From: a virus
Length of the DNA stretch: 64,000 nucleotides
Virus record (IMG/VR): IMGVR_UViG_3300024261_000007
Location: 1-64,000 of that record
Direction: 5' to 3' (one strand)
A model generated the notes under the pieces. That model did not search any database and was not told the DNA's origin. It saw only the letters and a list, made by a program, of their open reading frames with translations. Within the stretch, counting starts at the first letter, position 1. The number at the start of each line of letters is the position of its first letter. A program made the translations under genes and the position numbers. This document shows positions 1 to 8,474 of this stretch, piece by piece.

Positions 1-2
1 CA

Positions 3-2672
3 AATAATCAATCTTACGGACAGATTCAGGTCCTTGCAGCTGACGTTACATCTGGTAGCGAATCAGGCAAGATGACTCTTGGTGTTGCAACAACTGGTTC
101 AGGTGCTGTTGCTGACGTTTTAACAATCACAGGTGGCGCTACTGCAGCAGCAAGTACTGTTACCATTGCAGGTAATCTTCAAGTTGATGGTACAACAACT
201 ACAATTAATTCAACTACACTTCAGGTTGATGACAAGATGATCGAGCTAGCTCATTCTCCAAATAACGCTGAAGGTGATGACACAGCTGTTGACGGTGGTG
301 GTATTATGCTTAAATCGTCAGAGGGTGACAAAGAAATTAAATACGTGGACGGGGACACAGCTTGGCAGTTTAGCGAGAATCTCACTCTGGCTAATGCTAA
401 AGCATTTAACATCATAAATGACGCCGCCTCCGCGACTTCAGTCCTCAACTTAACAACATTAGGCGCTACTGTTACAGGTTCTAGTTTAACATCAGTTGGA
501 ATAATTAGTACAGGTGTATGGAATGGTACCTCAATAGCTTCACAATATCTAGATGCTGATACTGCACATTTATCTGGCGTTCAAGTGTTTACTGGCGCAA
601 AGACGTTTAGTGCTGTAGCTGCCTTTACAAACACTGTTACAGTCGGTGCAAACGCGAATGGTCATGATGTTAAGTTCTTTGGCGACGCTGCAGGTGCTTA
701 TCTGGAATGGGATGCTGACACTAACAAGCTCGAGATAAGAGGAGCAACTGCTGCTGGTCCAGGACACTTATTGATCTCTACAGGTGAAACATCTGTTGCT
801 GTGGCAAGTAACGATGTATTAGGAAAAATTGATTTTTCTGCTCCTCTTGAAAGTTCTGGTACAGACGCTATACTTGTAGGCGCATCTATTTCTGCTGTAG
901 CTGGTGCAGACTTTGCTGCTACTGTAAATGATACAGACCTTGTATTCTCAGTTGGTAAATCAGAAGCAGCAGCTGAAAAGATGAGACTTAACTCTGACGG
1001 TAATCTAAATGTTGATGGTACACTTACTTGTGATACATCACTAACAATAGACACTACAACAATATCTACTGCAGAAATTGGAGTTCTTGATGGCGTTACT
1101 GCTGGTGCAGTGACTATTAATAAGGCTCTTGTTGCTGATGGTAGTGGTAATATAGGAACAGGCGCAGCGAGACTTGGAACTATTACAAGTTCAGGAAAAT
1201 TTGTTACTAACGACGTCACTAATGCATCAACAACAGTTGATGGCTCTATCGCAACAGCTGGTGGTCTAAGTGTTGCGAAAGACGTAGTAATTGGTCAAGG
1301 TCTAAAACTTTTGTCAGATGTCAATTCAGTAATGAGCTTTGGCGCTGACTCAGAGATTACTTTGTCATGTGTTACAGACACCGGCCTTAATCTAAAGAAT
1401 ACTAACACTAGTGACGCCGGCGGCGTTGTTCTTACGCTTCAAACAGGTGATACAGATATTGCTGCATCTCATGTTTTAGGTTCAATCGAATTCCAAGCGC
1501 CTGATGAAGGTACTGGTACCGATTCTATAGAAATAGCAGCTGCAATTTCAGCTGTGGCTGAAGTTGACTTTGCTGCAGACAAAAATAACACAAAACTTTC
1601 ATTTAAGACAGGTGCATCTGAAGCTGCTACTGAAAAAATGGCACTTTCTTCAGCTGGTGTTTTAACTTTATCTTCTGGCGGTATTGTTATTCCAGACGAT
1701 GGAAACATTGGATCTGTTACTGATAAGGATGCTATAGCTATTTCTTCAGCAGGTGTAGTAACATTATCCTGTGCAACAGACGCCTCAGATAAAGATACTG
1801 CTGCGCTGGTTGTAGGCGGTGGTGTTGGTATTGAGAAAAGTATAATTGCTGAAGGTCTGAGCAGTAGAATAGGTACTTCGTTAAAGCATCTTAGATTTGA
1901 CTTAGCCGGCGACGAAACATTTTTCAGAGGAACTGATATTATTCTTCAAAACTCTGCAGGTACATCAAAGATAACTTTAGATACATCAGGTGATGTTGAA
2001 TGTAGAAATATAGAGACATCAGGTGACTTAACTGTTAATGGTAGTGACATTAACTTTGGTAATGGTGCAAATGCTACATTAAAAATTGTTGCAACTGCTG
2101 TAAATGCAGCAGGTAGAGCTCTTACTATTTCATCTGGAGATACTACTGCGGGTGATACAGACAATATCGCAGGTGGCGCCCTTACAATAAAGGCAGGTGC
2201 AGGTAAAGGTACAGGTGCAGGTGGTGATATTGTATTCCAAACAGCTAATGCTGGTTCATCTGGTAGCTCTATTAATAGTCATGCAACAGCACTTACAATA
2301 TCAGACGACCTCTCAGCTACTTTTGCAGGAGACATTCAAACTGGTGGCAAAGTTACATTTAATGGATTTAGAGCAGTAACTGCTGACTATACGATTGATG
2401 CATCAGGTAATGATCACATTGTATCTGTTTCTGGCGGCACTCATGATATTACATTAGTCAATGCTACAAATGGTAGAGAGCTTATTATTATTAATGATTC
2501 AGATGTAGATATTGAAGTTTTAACAAATGCAACTTCTAAGATATATACATCAGGTGGTGTTACAATAAACAATACAAATGCAGGAGGCACTGTAAAGACA
2601 ACACTTGAAGATCGTAGAACAATGAGATTAATAGGTTCAGGAATTCACTGGTATATGGTTGCAGGAAGTTAA
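3..2672 (+). CDS. Tail-fibre-like virion protein, 5' end outside the window
   Basis: The reading frame is open from base 3, so the gene begins upstream; the first in-window ATG (72) is not a convincing start. The product is low-complexity and rich in Ala, Gly, Thr, Ser and Asp, typical of beta-rich fibre shafts. Near residue 40 after that ATG is the sequence VDGTTTTINSTTL, a motif I know from tail-fibre-like proteins of marine phages. Two copies of a roughly 75-residue repeat (about residues 243-320 and 463-540 from the ATG) run from a VLG-I-F-AP start, through GTD and a long ISAVA stretch, to an EKM-L-S-G end; this resembles the repeat found in fibres that end in intramolecular chaperone domains. 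No chaperone domain follows here; the C-terminus ends in WYMVAGS. Host-receptor recognition or virion decoration is inferred. The gene is richer in GC than the tail genes further right. Confidence 0.7.
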   Translation, partial: NNQSYGQIQVLAADVTSGSESGKMTLGVATTGSGAVADVLTITGGATAAASTVTIAGNLQVDGTTTTINSTTLQVDDKMIELAHSPNNAEGDDTAVDGGGIMLKSSEGDKEIKYVDGDTAWQFSENLTLANAKAFNIINDAASATSVLNLTTLGATVTGSSLTSVGIISTGVWNGTSIASQYLDADTAHLSGVQVFTGAKTFSAVAAFTNTVTVGANANGHDVKFFGDAAGAYLEWDADTNKLEIRGATAAGPGHLLISTGETSVAVASNDVLGKIDFSAPLESSGTDAILVGASISAVAGADFAATVNDTDLVFSVGKSEAAAEKMRLNSDGNLNVDGTLTCDTSLTIDTTTISTAEIGVLDGVTAGAVTINKALVADGSGNIGTGAARLGTITSSGKFVTNDVTNASTTVDGSIATAGGLSVAKDVVIGQGLKLLSDVNSVMSFGADSEITLSCVTDTGLNLKNTNTSDAGGVVLTLQTGDTDIAASHVLGSIEFQAPDEGTGTDSIEIAAAISAVAEVDFAADKNNTKLSFKTGASEAATEKMALSSAGVLTLSSGGIVIPDDGNIGSVTDKDAIAISSAGVVTLSCATDASDKDTAALVVGGGVGIEKSIIAEGLSSRIGTSLKHLRFDLAGDETFFRGTDIILQNSAGTSKITLDTSGDVECRNIETSGDLTVNGSDINFGNGANATLKIVATAVNAAGRALTISSGDTTAGDTDNIAGGALTIKAGAGKGTGAGGDIVFQTANAGSSGSSINSHATALTISDDLSATFAGDIQTGGKVTFNGFRAVTADYTIDASGNDHIVSVSGGTHDITLVNATNGRELIIINDSDVDIEVLTNATSKIYTSGGVTINNTNAGGTVKTTLEDRRTMRLIGSGIHWYMVAGS

Positions 2673-2689
2673 TAAATAGTTTTATAAAT

Positions 2690-2729
2690 TGACCTCACTT
2701 TTATTATACTATTATTGAAAGTGAGGTCA
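2690..2729. promoter_or_regulatory. Perfect 12-bp stem-loop between fibre gene and nuclease gene
   Basis: TGACCTCACTTT (2690-2701) and AAAGTGAGGTCA (2718-2729) are exact inverted complements around a 16-nt AT-rich loop. The structure sits 17 nt after the fibre-gene stop and ends 3 nt before the nuclease ATG at 2733, so its right arm covers the nuclease ribosome-binding site (GAGG at 2722-2725). It could be an RNA hairpin that limits nuclease translation on read-through transcripts, an operator, or a transcript 3' end. There is no T-run after it, so a simple intrinsic terminator is unlikely. A weak sigma70-like pair TTGACC/TATTAT with 15-bp spacing overlaps it. Confidence 0.55.
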
Positions 2730-2732
2730 GTT

Positions 2733-3566
2733 ATGACTATTTTAAAGGAGCATGTCTCCTATTCTGAGGTTCGTCAATGGAAAGAGTGTTCTTGGCGACA
2801 CAAGTTATTATACATAGATAAGTTGAGGACTTTTGAAGAAAGCCCACACTTGCACTACGGAACAATAATTCATGATGCATGTGAGCATTTTCTCAAGACA
2901 AGAGAACTTAAAATCGAAGAAGCTCAGAACAAGATCAAGGAAACTTGGGACAAACACGGATTTGATTCAGAAGACTTTGCTCAATTACAAACACAACGTG
3001 CAGAATTGCAAGGTTGGAAGTATAAACACAACAATTTGAAAGACTGGCTTCAATGGGCAGAAGCATCAATAAAATCAGTACCGGACTTTTTGGACCAGAC
3101 GTTCCCTAATTGGCAAATAGTTTCCGCTGAAGAGCCGTTATACGAATCAATGGATTTAATCGATACTAAGTTTAAAGGTTATATCGATTGTATTATTAAA
3201 ATACCTTATAAAGATGACTATAAGTACTGGGTCTTAGACTGGAAAACTTCAAACGGTCGAGGATGGTCATCAGATAAGCAAAGAGACTTTACGACCCAAG
3301 CTCAAGTTATTTTATACAAGTATTTTTGGGGAACAAAAAACAATATACCTTTAAAGAACATTCAATGTGGTTTTATACTTCTTAAAAAGTTAAAGACTGT
3401 TGGAAAGCCATGCCAATTAGTCAAAGTTTCAAGTGGACCAAAAAATTTAGAAAAGTCCAGAAAAATGGTTAGTAGCATGATTAAAACTGTAGAAAAGCAA
3501 TTTTTCTTAAAAAACAGAGGATCATGTATGTTTTGTGAGTTTAAAGGAACAGAGTTTTGTAGGTAA
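2733..3566 (+). CDS. Cas4/RecB-type PD-(D/E)XK nuclease with probable Fe-S cluster
   Basis: This 277-aa protein has the RecB/Cas4 nuclease layout: His47 in GTIIHDACE, Asp152 in GYIDCI, and the Asp169-Trp-Lys171 catalytic motif. Gln-rich motif IV follows (TTQAQVILYKYF). Four cysteines are placed as in Fe-S nucleases of this family: Cys19 near the N-terminus and Cys265, Cys268 and Cys276 at the C-terminus (C-x2-C-x7-C). The family degrades or processes DNA ends, usually 5'-3' on single strands. A TTG at 2715 would add six residues but lies inside the hairpin loop; ATG 2733 has GAGG at a good distance and is preferred. The glycosyltransferase gene follows after 6 nt. Biological role (recombination, host DNA breakdown or superinfection control) is not shown by the sequence. 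Confidence 0.8.
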   Translation: MTILKEHVSYSEVRQWKECSWRHKLLYIDKLRTFEESPHLHYGTIIHDACEHFLKTRELKIEEAQNKIKETWDKHGFDSEDFAQLQTQRAELQGWKYKHNNLKDWLQWAEASIKSVPDFLDQTFPNWQIVSAEEPLYESMDLIDTKFKGYIDCIIKIPYKDDYKYWVLDWKTSNGRGWSSDKQRDFTTQAQVILYKYFWGTKNNIPLKNIQCGFILLKKLKTVGKPCQLVKVSSGPKNLEKSRKMVSSMIKTVEKQFFLKNRGSCMFCEFKGTEFCR

Positions 3567-3572
3567 TTTATC

Positions 3573-4805
3573 ATGGAAGTAAAAAAAATGAAAACAGATA
3601 CAAGTAAGGAAACGATTTTATTAATTTCTGATCACGCTCTTTCTCATACTGGTGTTGGTACGCAATCATATCACTTATGTAAAGGTTTAACAGAAATAGG
3701 GGACTATAAAGTTATACAGCTCGGAGTAGCAATGCATCACGAGAGCATGGAAGTTGAAAAAGTTAATGAAAACTTTGAAATACATCCTGTCATAGGATTT
3801 GGTCCCATACCAATGATCAGACAGTATATAAAAAAGTACAACCTTAAAAGTTTAATAATATTTTCAGATTCAAGGTTTTTTAAACATATCTTTGAAATGT
3901 CAGAAGAAATTAGAAAGTCTTGCCCTATTGTTTGGTGGCACGTTTGGGATAATAGACCATGCCCAGACTTCAATCATGAACTTTATAGCAGAGTTGATGT
4001 AGTAAATTGTATATCAGAGCTCACATATAACGTGTGTAAAGAAGTCTGTGATAAATTTAAATTGAAGACAAAGATAAACTATATACCACACACTGTGCCA
4101 AAAAGCATGTTTTTTCAGTTAAATGAAGCAGATATAAAGTATCATAGAAACATGATTTTCGGAAAAGAATCTGATTATTTTATATGTGGGTGGATTAATA
4201 AGAACACAAGAAGAAAAAGACCTGCAGACGTTTTACAGTCTTGGAAAATATTTTTAGACGAGTTACAAGAAAAACGTGGTCATAAAAAAGCTCTTCTTTT
4301 AATGCACACAGACCCAGACGATAGATTCGGTCAGAATCTTATTGAAATATCAAACAAGCTTGATATCCTTAAAAACGTTAGATTTTCTGATCAAGTTGTT
4401 AATTATGAAAAGATGAATATATTACACAACGTGATCGATTTAAATATAAACATTGCTTCTTTAGAAGGCTTTGGATTGTCTACTTTAGAGTCAATGTGTG
4501 TAGGTAAGCCAATACTTGTAACAAAAACTGGAGGTTTAACAAGACAAGTTATCGATCCAGATACTCTGGAAATACATGGCATTGCACTAAATCCTGATCT
4601 TACAACTACAGTTGGAACGCAAGACGTGCCTTATTTAAACGAAGACTATACGAGCAACACTAAAGTTGCTAAAAGCCTATATAATTTTTATTCTTTGCCA
4701 ATTGAAGAAAAAACAAGCTTAGGTAAAAAGGCAAAGATCTATGCTGAAAACAACTTCAACTATCAAGAAATGATATCTAAGTGGGTAAGTTCTTTAGAGT
4801 TATAA
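3573..4805 (+). CDS. GT4-family glycosyltransferase (group 1)
   Basis: The 410-aa product has two Rossmann-like halves typical of GT-B enzymes. The N-terminal half contains a donor/acceptor loop with HTGVGTQSYHL near residue 27; the C-terminal half has the EX7E signature of retaining GT4 enzymes (Glu298 and Glu306 in EGFGLSTLESM), followed by GKPILVTKTGG. It would move a sugar from a nucleotide donor to an unknown acceptor. Phages use such enzymes on their own DNA bases, on virion proteins or on host envelope; the sequence does not decide. No base-hydroxymethylase gene is visible in the window, so DNA modification has no local support. ATG 3588 is an alternative start, because GGAAG at 3575-3579 is well placed for it. 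Confidence 0.8.
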   Translation: MEVKKMKTDTSKETILLISDHALSHTGVGTQSYHLCKGLTEIGDYKVIQLGVAMHHESMEVEKVNENFEIHPVIGFGPIPMIRQYIKKYNLKSLIIFSDSRFFKHIFEMSEEIRKSCPIVWWHVWDNRPCPDFNHELYSRVDVVNCISELTYNVCKEVCDKFKLKTKINYIPHTVPKSMFFQLNEADIKYHRNMIFGKESDYFICGWINKNTRRKRPADVLQSWKIFLDELQEKRGHKKALLLMHTDPDDRFGQNLIEISNKLDILKNVRFSDQVVNYEKMNILHNVIDLNINIASLEGFGLSTLESMCVGKPILVTKTGGLTRQVIDPDTLEIHGIALNPDLTTTVGTQDVPYLNEDYTSNTKVAKSLYNFYSLPIEEKTSLGKKAKIYAENNFNYQEMISKWVSSLEL

Positions 4806-4881
4806 TAAGTTATTTTTAACAAATCTAATAAATATTCAATAATCTATAAAAATACTCGACTTAAGTTGAAAGGTAATATTA

Positions 4882-5178
4882 ATGTTTTACAGTATCATTG
4901 CATTTTTATCATTATTGATAATAACTCTTATTTATTATTGCATTAAGTTTGCAATGATTATTATAAATATGCAAAACGTTATTGAAGAATCTTTAGATAT
5001 CATTGATCAAAAGTATTTTAACTTAAATAAAATACTTGAAACTCCCTTGTTTTATAATAACAATGAAATAAAAAGCGTCATAGAAGAAATAAAAGAAACA
5101 AGAGATATTCTGTTATATATTGCCAATCAGCTAGTCAACAACGAAGAAGATATTGATGATGAACCTGAGGACGATTAA
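4882..5178 (+). CDS. Small membrane-anchored protein with acidic tail
   Basis: The 98-aa protein starts with one strongly hydrophobic segment (about residues 3-28) and continues with a charged, probably helical part, ending in a run of Glu and Asp (EEDIDDEPEDD). This suggests a single-pass inner-membrane protein with its C-terminus in the cytoplasm. An AAGG ribosome-binding site lies about 10 nt upstream of the ATG. Its stop codon directly abuts the GTG start of the sigma-factor gene, so the two are probably translated together. I do not recognise a family. A holin role was considered, but one membrane segment and the gene context give no real support. Confidence 0.55.
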   Translation: MFYSIIAFLSLLIITLIYYCIKFAMIIINMQNVIEESLDIIDQKYFNLNKILETPLFYNNNEIKSVIEEIKETRDILLYIANQLVNNEEDIDDEPEDD

Positions 5179-5973
5179 GTGAGAGAACGTAAAAGAGTAA
5201 TTGACCGTAAAAAAAAAGAGAGAAAGCCCGTTGAGGAAACTACCACTAAAAAAAGAAAAGGTAGAAAGAAAAAAAAGAAAAACTATTATTTTGACATAAA
5301 CGTTCAGCATAGAATTGTTGAATATCAAAAAATGGAAAATCTTACAGAAAGAAACGAGATGTATGAAAGATATATATATCCTGCTTTTCATGATCTGGTT
5401 CAAAGTTTAGTCTCTGTTTACGGTTTTAAGTCTTATACTGAAGACATTGGACACCTCAAAACCGATTGTGTGTCTTTTTTGTTTGAAACACTAAAAAAAT
5501 GGAATCCAGATAAAGGAACCAAAGCATTTTCTTATTTCAATGTCGTTGCAAAAAACTGGTTAACAATACAAAGCAGAAGGCTATTAAAAAACCAAAATAG
5601 ATGTGCATTTATAGATGACCCAGAAGGTATGTCACATAATGAAAAATCAGAGCTGTATGGTAAAGAATACGTAGACTCTGAAATTTACATGGCAGAAAGA
5701 TTAACACAATATAACGAAATTCTCAAGCTAATTGACTATTTATCAGACAACGTAAAAGATGAAAATGACAAAAAATGCTGTTATGCTATTAAAAAGCTTT
5801 TTGTTAGCATTGATGAAATAGAGTTTTTTAATAAAAGAGCTATATTTGTTTACTTAAGAGAAATTTCAGGTCTAAGCAGCACAGAATTAAGTTCTTCGTT
5901 GTCAAGAATTAGAAAGATATATAGAAAAGTATCAGGTGCAGAAAAAATGTTTGATATATTTGGAGACTATTAA
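5179..5973 (+). CDS. 55: Late-transcription sigma factor, T4 gp55-like
   Basis: Residues 107-128 (KWNPDKGTKAFSYF and onward to VVAKNWL) match the core of sigma region 2 as it appears in gp55 proteins of T4-related phages. gp55 replaces the host sigma factor and, with the sliding clamp and gp33, directs RNA polymerase to TATAAATA late promoters. Two features stand out. The protein is 264 aa against 185 aa in T4, and its first 36 residues are almost entirely Lys and Arg. It ends in MFDIFGDY, an acidic-hydrophobic tail that could be the clamp-binding peptide (inference). The start is GTG at 5179, touching the previous stop and preceded by GAGG; the first downstream ATG would remove the basic tail but has a poorer context. 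The 124-aa gene follows after 3 nt. Confidence 0.8.
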   Translation: MRERKRVIDRKKKERKPVEETTTKKRKGRKKKKKNYYFDINVQHRIVEYQKMENLTERNEMYERYIYPAFHDLVQSLVSVYGFKSYTEDIGHLKTDCVSFLFETLKKWNPDKGTKAFSYFNVVAKNWLTIQSRRLLKNQNRCAFIDDPEGMSHNEKSELYGKEYVDSEIYMAERLTQYNEILKLIDYLSDNVKDENDKKCCYAIKKLFVSIDEIEFFNKRAIFVYLREISGLSSTELSSSLSRIRKIYRKVSGAEKMFDIFGDY

Positions 5974-5976
5974 AAT

Positions 5977-6351
5977 ATGAAAAACGATATTGAAAAAGTT
6001 TTGGATAAAGTAGAAAAAAACGAAGTCAAAGAAGATAAAATTAAAAATTTTGCTGATATTCTTAATAATATTGCATCTATTGAAGACAAAAAAAAGATGT
6101 TGTGGAAAGAAATATACGAAAATGCCTTAGAAGATAGAGAAAAAGCAAAAATTCTTTTTAACGATGCTTATATTTCAATGGCAGGCGGAACAAATGAGCA
6201 CATGAATATAGGCGCTATTATGTCAAAATATATTGAAAGAATGAGCAAGTCAAACGATCAAATACTTAAACTAGCTGAATTGATTGCAAAAGAAGAAGAA
6301 AAGTCAGAAACAATTAGTGATGACGATATCTTTGGAAAGATTAATGGTTAA
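5977..6351 (+). CDS. Candidate small terminase subunit (gp16-like)
   Basis: The 124-aa protein is helical and charged. Residues from about 48 onward (AKILFNDAY, then NEHMNIGAIMSKYIERM, then SNDQILKLAELI) line up by eye with the central helices of T4 gp16, which has AKIFLETAK, RHMEVFATLMGQM and TNREILKLHKDM in the same order. gp16 forms a ring that recognises DNA and regulates the gp17 motor. In T4 it is next to gene 17; here gene 17 is 40 kb away and this gene lies between the sigma factor and the spike gene. The tail DDDIFGKING is acidic-hydrophobic, so a gp33-like clamp-binding co-activator is the alternative. Confidence 0.45.
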   Translation: MKNDIEKVLDKVEKNEVKEDKIKNFADILNNIASIEDKKKMLWKEIYENALEDREKAKILFNDAYISMAGGTNEHMNIGAIMSKYIERMSKSNDQILKLAELIAKEEEKSETISDDDIFGKING

Positions 6352-6353
6352 CA

Positions 6354-8441
6354 ATGTTTAAAATTGGAAAGGTTCTATACTATAAAAACGATAACAGCAC
6401 CAATACAAACCAAGATTTACAAAAGCTAATACAAACCTATAAATTAGAAAATAATAAATTTAAATTTTTTCCGGAAAGTTTAAACAAAAACGATGAAGAA
6501 GAAAAAATCTATAGATTTATTTTAAATATGCCTATAGGGACTATCATATCAAGAATATTAAATAAAAATTCAGAAAATTTAATAGTTGTTTGTTATCCTA
6601 TGTTTTCTTTACATGTATCTTTACCTGTCAAACCAGGCGAAGTTATCTGGTTGTATGAAGATAGTAATGAAAATATGCTTGAAAAAGACATAGCTGATAA
6701 AATACACAGTTTAAACATAAAGCATTATTGGTTATCAAGAAAAATAGGCTCAATGTTTTCTGAAGATTTAAATTTTACCAATATACAAGCAGATTCATTA
6801 CTTGATGATGAAGTTTTTAGTGATGAAGTTTTTAGTGATGAAGATTTAAGATATCCTGACTTAGATGACAAAAAACATTTTGATTATTCATTTATGGAAA
6901 ATTTTAGACAGCCCTCAGTAAAGTCTCTATATAGTGAAGGAATAATATCAGAAAGCATTGTACCAAAAATTGCTCCAAGATGGCATTCAAAAGCGCATGA
7001 GCTTTCTCTACAGGGCTCTAACAATACATTAATTAATTTAACAACACCTGCAAGCTCTTCAGACTATAATAGTTTTTTCAAAAAAAACTCAGGAGCTATT
7101 GATTTAGTTGCAGGCAGACATAGCTTATATTTTTTTGACGATCAAGAAGAAAGTAATTATCATAAATTAGATGAAGAAGTGTCTATTGAAGACTTTGTCG
7201 ACGAATTTAATAATTTTGACTTAGAAAGTTTTATTGATAATACAATAGATAAAAATTCTCCAATAACTTTAATAAAAAATTTAGATTATAGTGAATCTTA
7301 TCCTTACGAATTATTAAAAAGCAACAGCTTTTATTTAGAAAATTTTTCTAATATTATGGAAAATAGCGAAAGCGAGTCAACTTTAAATTTTGACAATGAC
7401 GCTTCTCGAATTTATATTTCTGAGTTTGAAAAAAATGTTGACGCAAGTGGTGATTTTTATAATAGCTATTATAAAGACAAGCAATTTATGATAAATCGAA
7501 CAAGTTCAAGCCCAGGCGAAGTAACGACAGAAAAAGATTTTAATTCTAAAGAAAAATTATTTTTTATGCAAGAAAGAAAGTTAGTAATAAAAAATCAATC
7601 TTCTTTTTCGTTAGATTCTTTTGAAAGACTTTCAGAACGTGAGTTTGATACAACATTTGATCCAAAAAAAATAGACAATGACTTCATTTCACCTTTTATT
7701 CTTATAAAGTCTAATGATATTAGAATTGTTAGCAGAAAAGAAAGAAGTAACAAAGTAACAAAGTCAAAAATTAGTGAAGGTAGCATTTCATTAATTAAAG
7801 AATCTAACAACTTTAATGACTATTCTTGTCTTTCCTTAGAAAAAGACGGTAATATTTCTTTAGATAGCAAAGAAATATATGTAGGTAATATAATAAAAGA
7901 GTATTTAAAACAAGGAATATTTAGCTTAGATAATCTTGAAAACGAGGATGATTTTGAAGATAAAATCAATGAAATAGTTAATAATTTAACTTACGACGAT
8001 GTTTCTTCTATGCACGGAAAAGGAACAGGTGTCTTGCTAGGATACGACCCAAAATTTTCAGAGTCTCTTGTGTTGGGTGATACATTAAAGTTATTTTTAA
8101 CAGAAATATTAAAAATCAACATTGAAGCTTTGACCTTCATATCTGAAGCTTTTTTGGAAATATATACAAACTTTGATAAAATAAACGCTGATCATACTGA
8201 GATTTCTAATTGGGCAAAATCACATACACATCTAAATACAATACCTATAACAGGACCACCCAACGCCCCTTCTGTAGTTGTTCCTGCAGTAACTACTAGC
8301 CCTTTAATAATAAAAGATAATCACAGTTTTAGTCAAACTAAACAATCATCAGAAATAAATGGTGGTGAAGAAGTAGATAGAATAAACAAACTAATCAGTA
8401 ATCTTGATTTAATTTTATCAAGGTTTTCAAAAACTTCATAA
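6354..8441 (+). CDS. Baseplate central spike protein (gp5-like OB-fold)
   Basis: The 695-aa product begins the tail block, two bases after the previous gene. Around residues 82-110 it has YPMFSLHVSLPVKPGEVIWLYED followed by YWLSRKIGS and DLNFT, the pattern of the N-terminal OB domain of phage baseplate spikes (known to me from gp5-type proteins). The middle is acidic and unassigned, with a duplicated DEVFS pentapeptide near residue 155. The C-terminal part has a His-x-His motif (SHTHLNTIPITGPP), like the metal-binding tips of membrane-piercing spikes. It would form the hub tip that punctures the host envelope. No lysozyme domain is recognisable. The following genes encode gp25 and gp6, as expected for a baseplate cluster. 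Confidence 0.6.
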   Translation: MFKIGKVLYYKNDNSTNTNQDLQKLIQTYKLENNKFKFFPESLNKNDEEEKIYRFILNMPIGTIISRILNKNSENLIVVCYPMFSLHVSLPVKPGEVIWLYEDSNENMLEKDIADKIHSLNIKHYWLSRKIGSMFSEDLNFTNIQADSLLDDEVFSDEVFSDEDLRYPDLDDKKHFDYSFMENFRQPSVKSLYSEGIISESIVPKIAPRWHSKAHELSLQGSNNTLINLTTPASSSDYNSFFKKNSGAIDLVAGRHSLYFFDDQEESNYHKLDEEVSIEDFVDEFNNFDLESFIDNTIDKNSPITLIKNLDYSESYPYELLKSNSFYLENFSNIMENSESESTLNFDNDASRIYISEFEKNVDASGDFYNSYYKDKQFMINRTSSSPGEVTTEKDFNSKEKLFFMQERKLVIKNQSSFSLDSFERLSEREFDTTFDPKKIDNDFISPFILIKSNDIRIVSRKERSNKVTKSKISEGSISLIKESNNFNDYSCLSLEKDGNISLDSKEIYVGNIIKEYLKQGIFSLDNLENEDDFEDKINEIVNNLTYDDVSSMHGKGTGVLLGYDPKFSESLVLGDTLKLFLTEILKINIEALTFISEAFLEIYTNFDKINADHTEISNWAKSHTHLNTIPITGPPNAPSVVVPAVTTSPLIIKDNHSFSQTKQSSEINGGEEVDRINKLISNLDLILSRFSKTS
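6807..6836 (+). repeat. Two tandem 15-bp units inside the spike gene
   Basis: GATGAAGTTTTTAGT occurs twice in direct succession in frame and encodes DEVFS twice. It looks like a recent slippage duplication in the acidic linker of the spike protein, without disturbing the frame. Confidence 0.8.
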
Positions 8442-8457
8442 TTATATTTTATAATAG

Positions 8458-8467
8458 ATATAAAAGA
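8458..8467 (+). promoter_or_regulatory. Candidate promoter motif ATATAAAAGA, copy 1
   Basis: The 10-mer ATATAAAAGA lies in the 33-nt gap before the gp25 gene. The same 10-mer occurs in two other gaps, before the 123-aa gene upstream of terminase (46543-46552) and before the scaffold gene (56195-56204). It resembles a relaxed T4 late promoter. Given the AT-rich background this is only suggestive. Confidence 0.25.
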
Positions 8468-8474
8468 GCAACAA

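Noticed and set aside
698-1219. Minus-strand open frame of 173 codons
   Set aside because: Shadow of the fibre gene, without ribosome-binding site and with composition dictated by the Ala/Thr-rich coding strand.
2715-2732. TTG start for the nuclease gene
   Set aside because: It lies in the loop of a hairpin, lacks a ribosome-binding site, and ATG 2733 is well placed behind GAGG.
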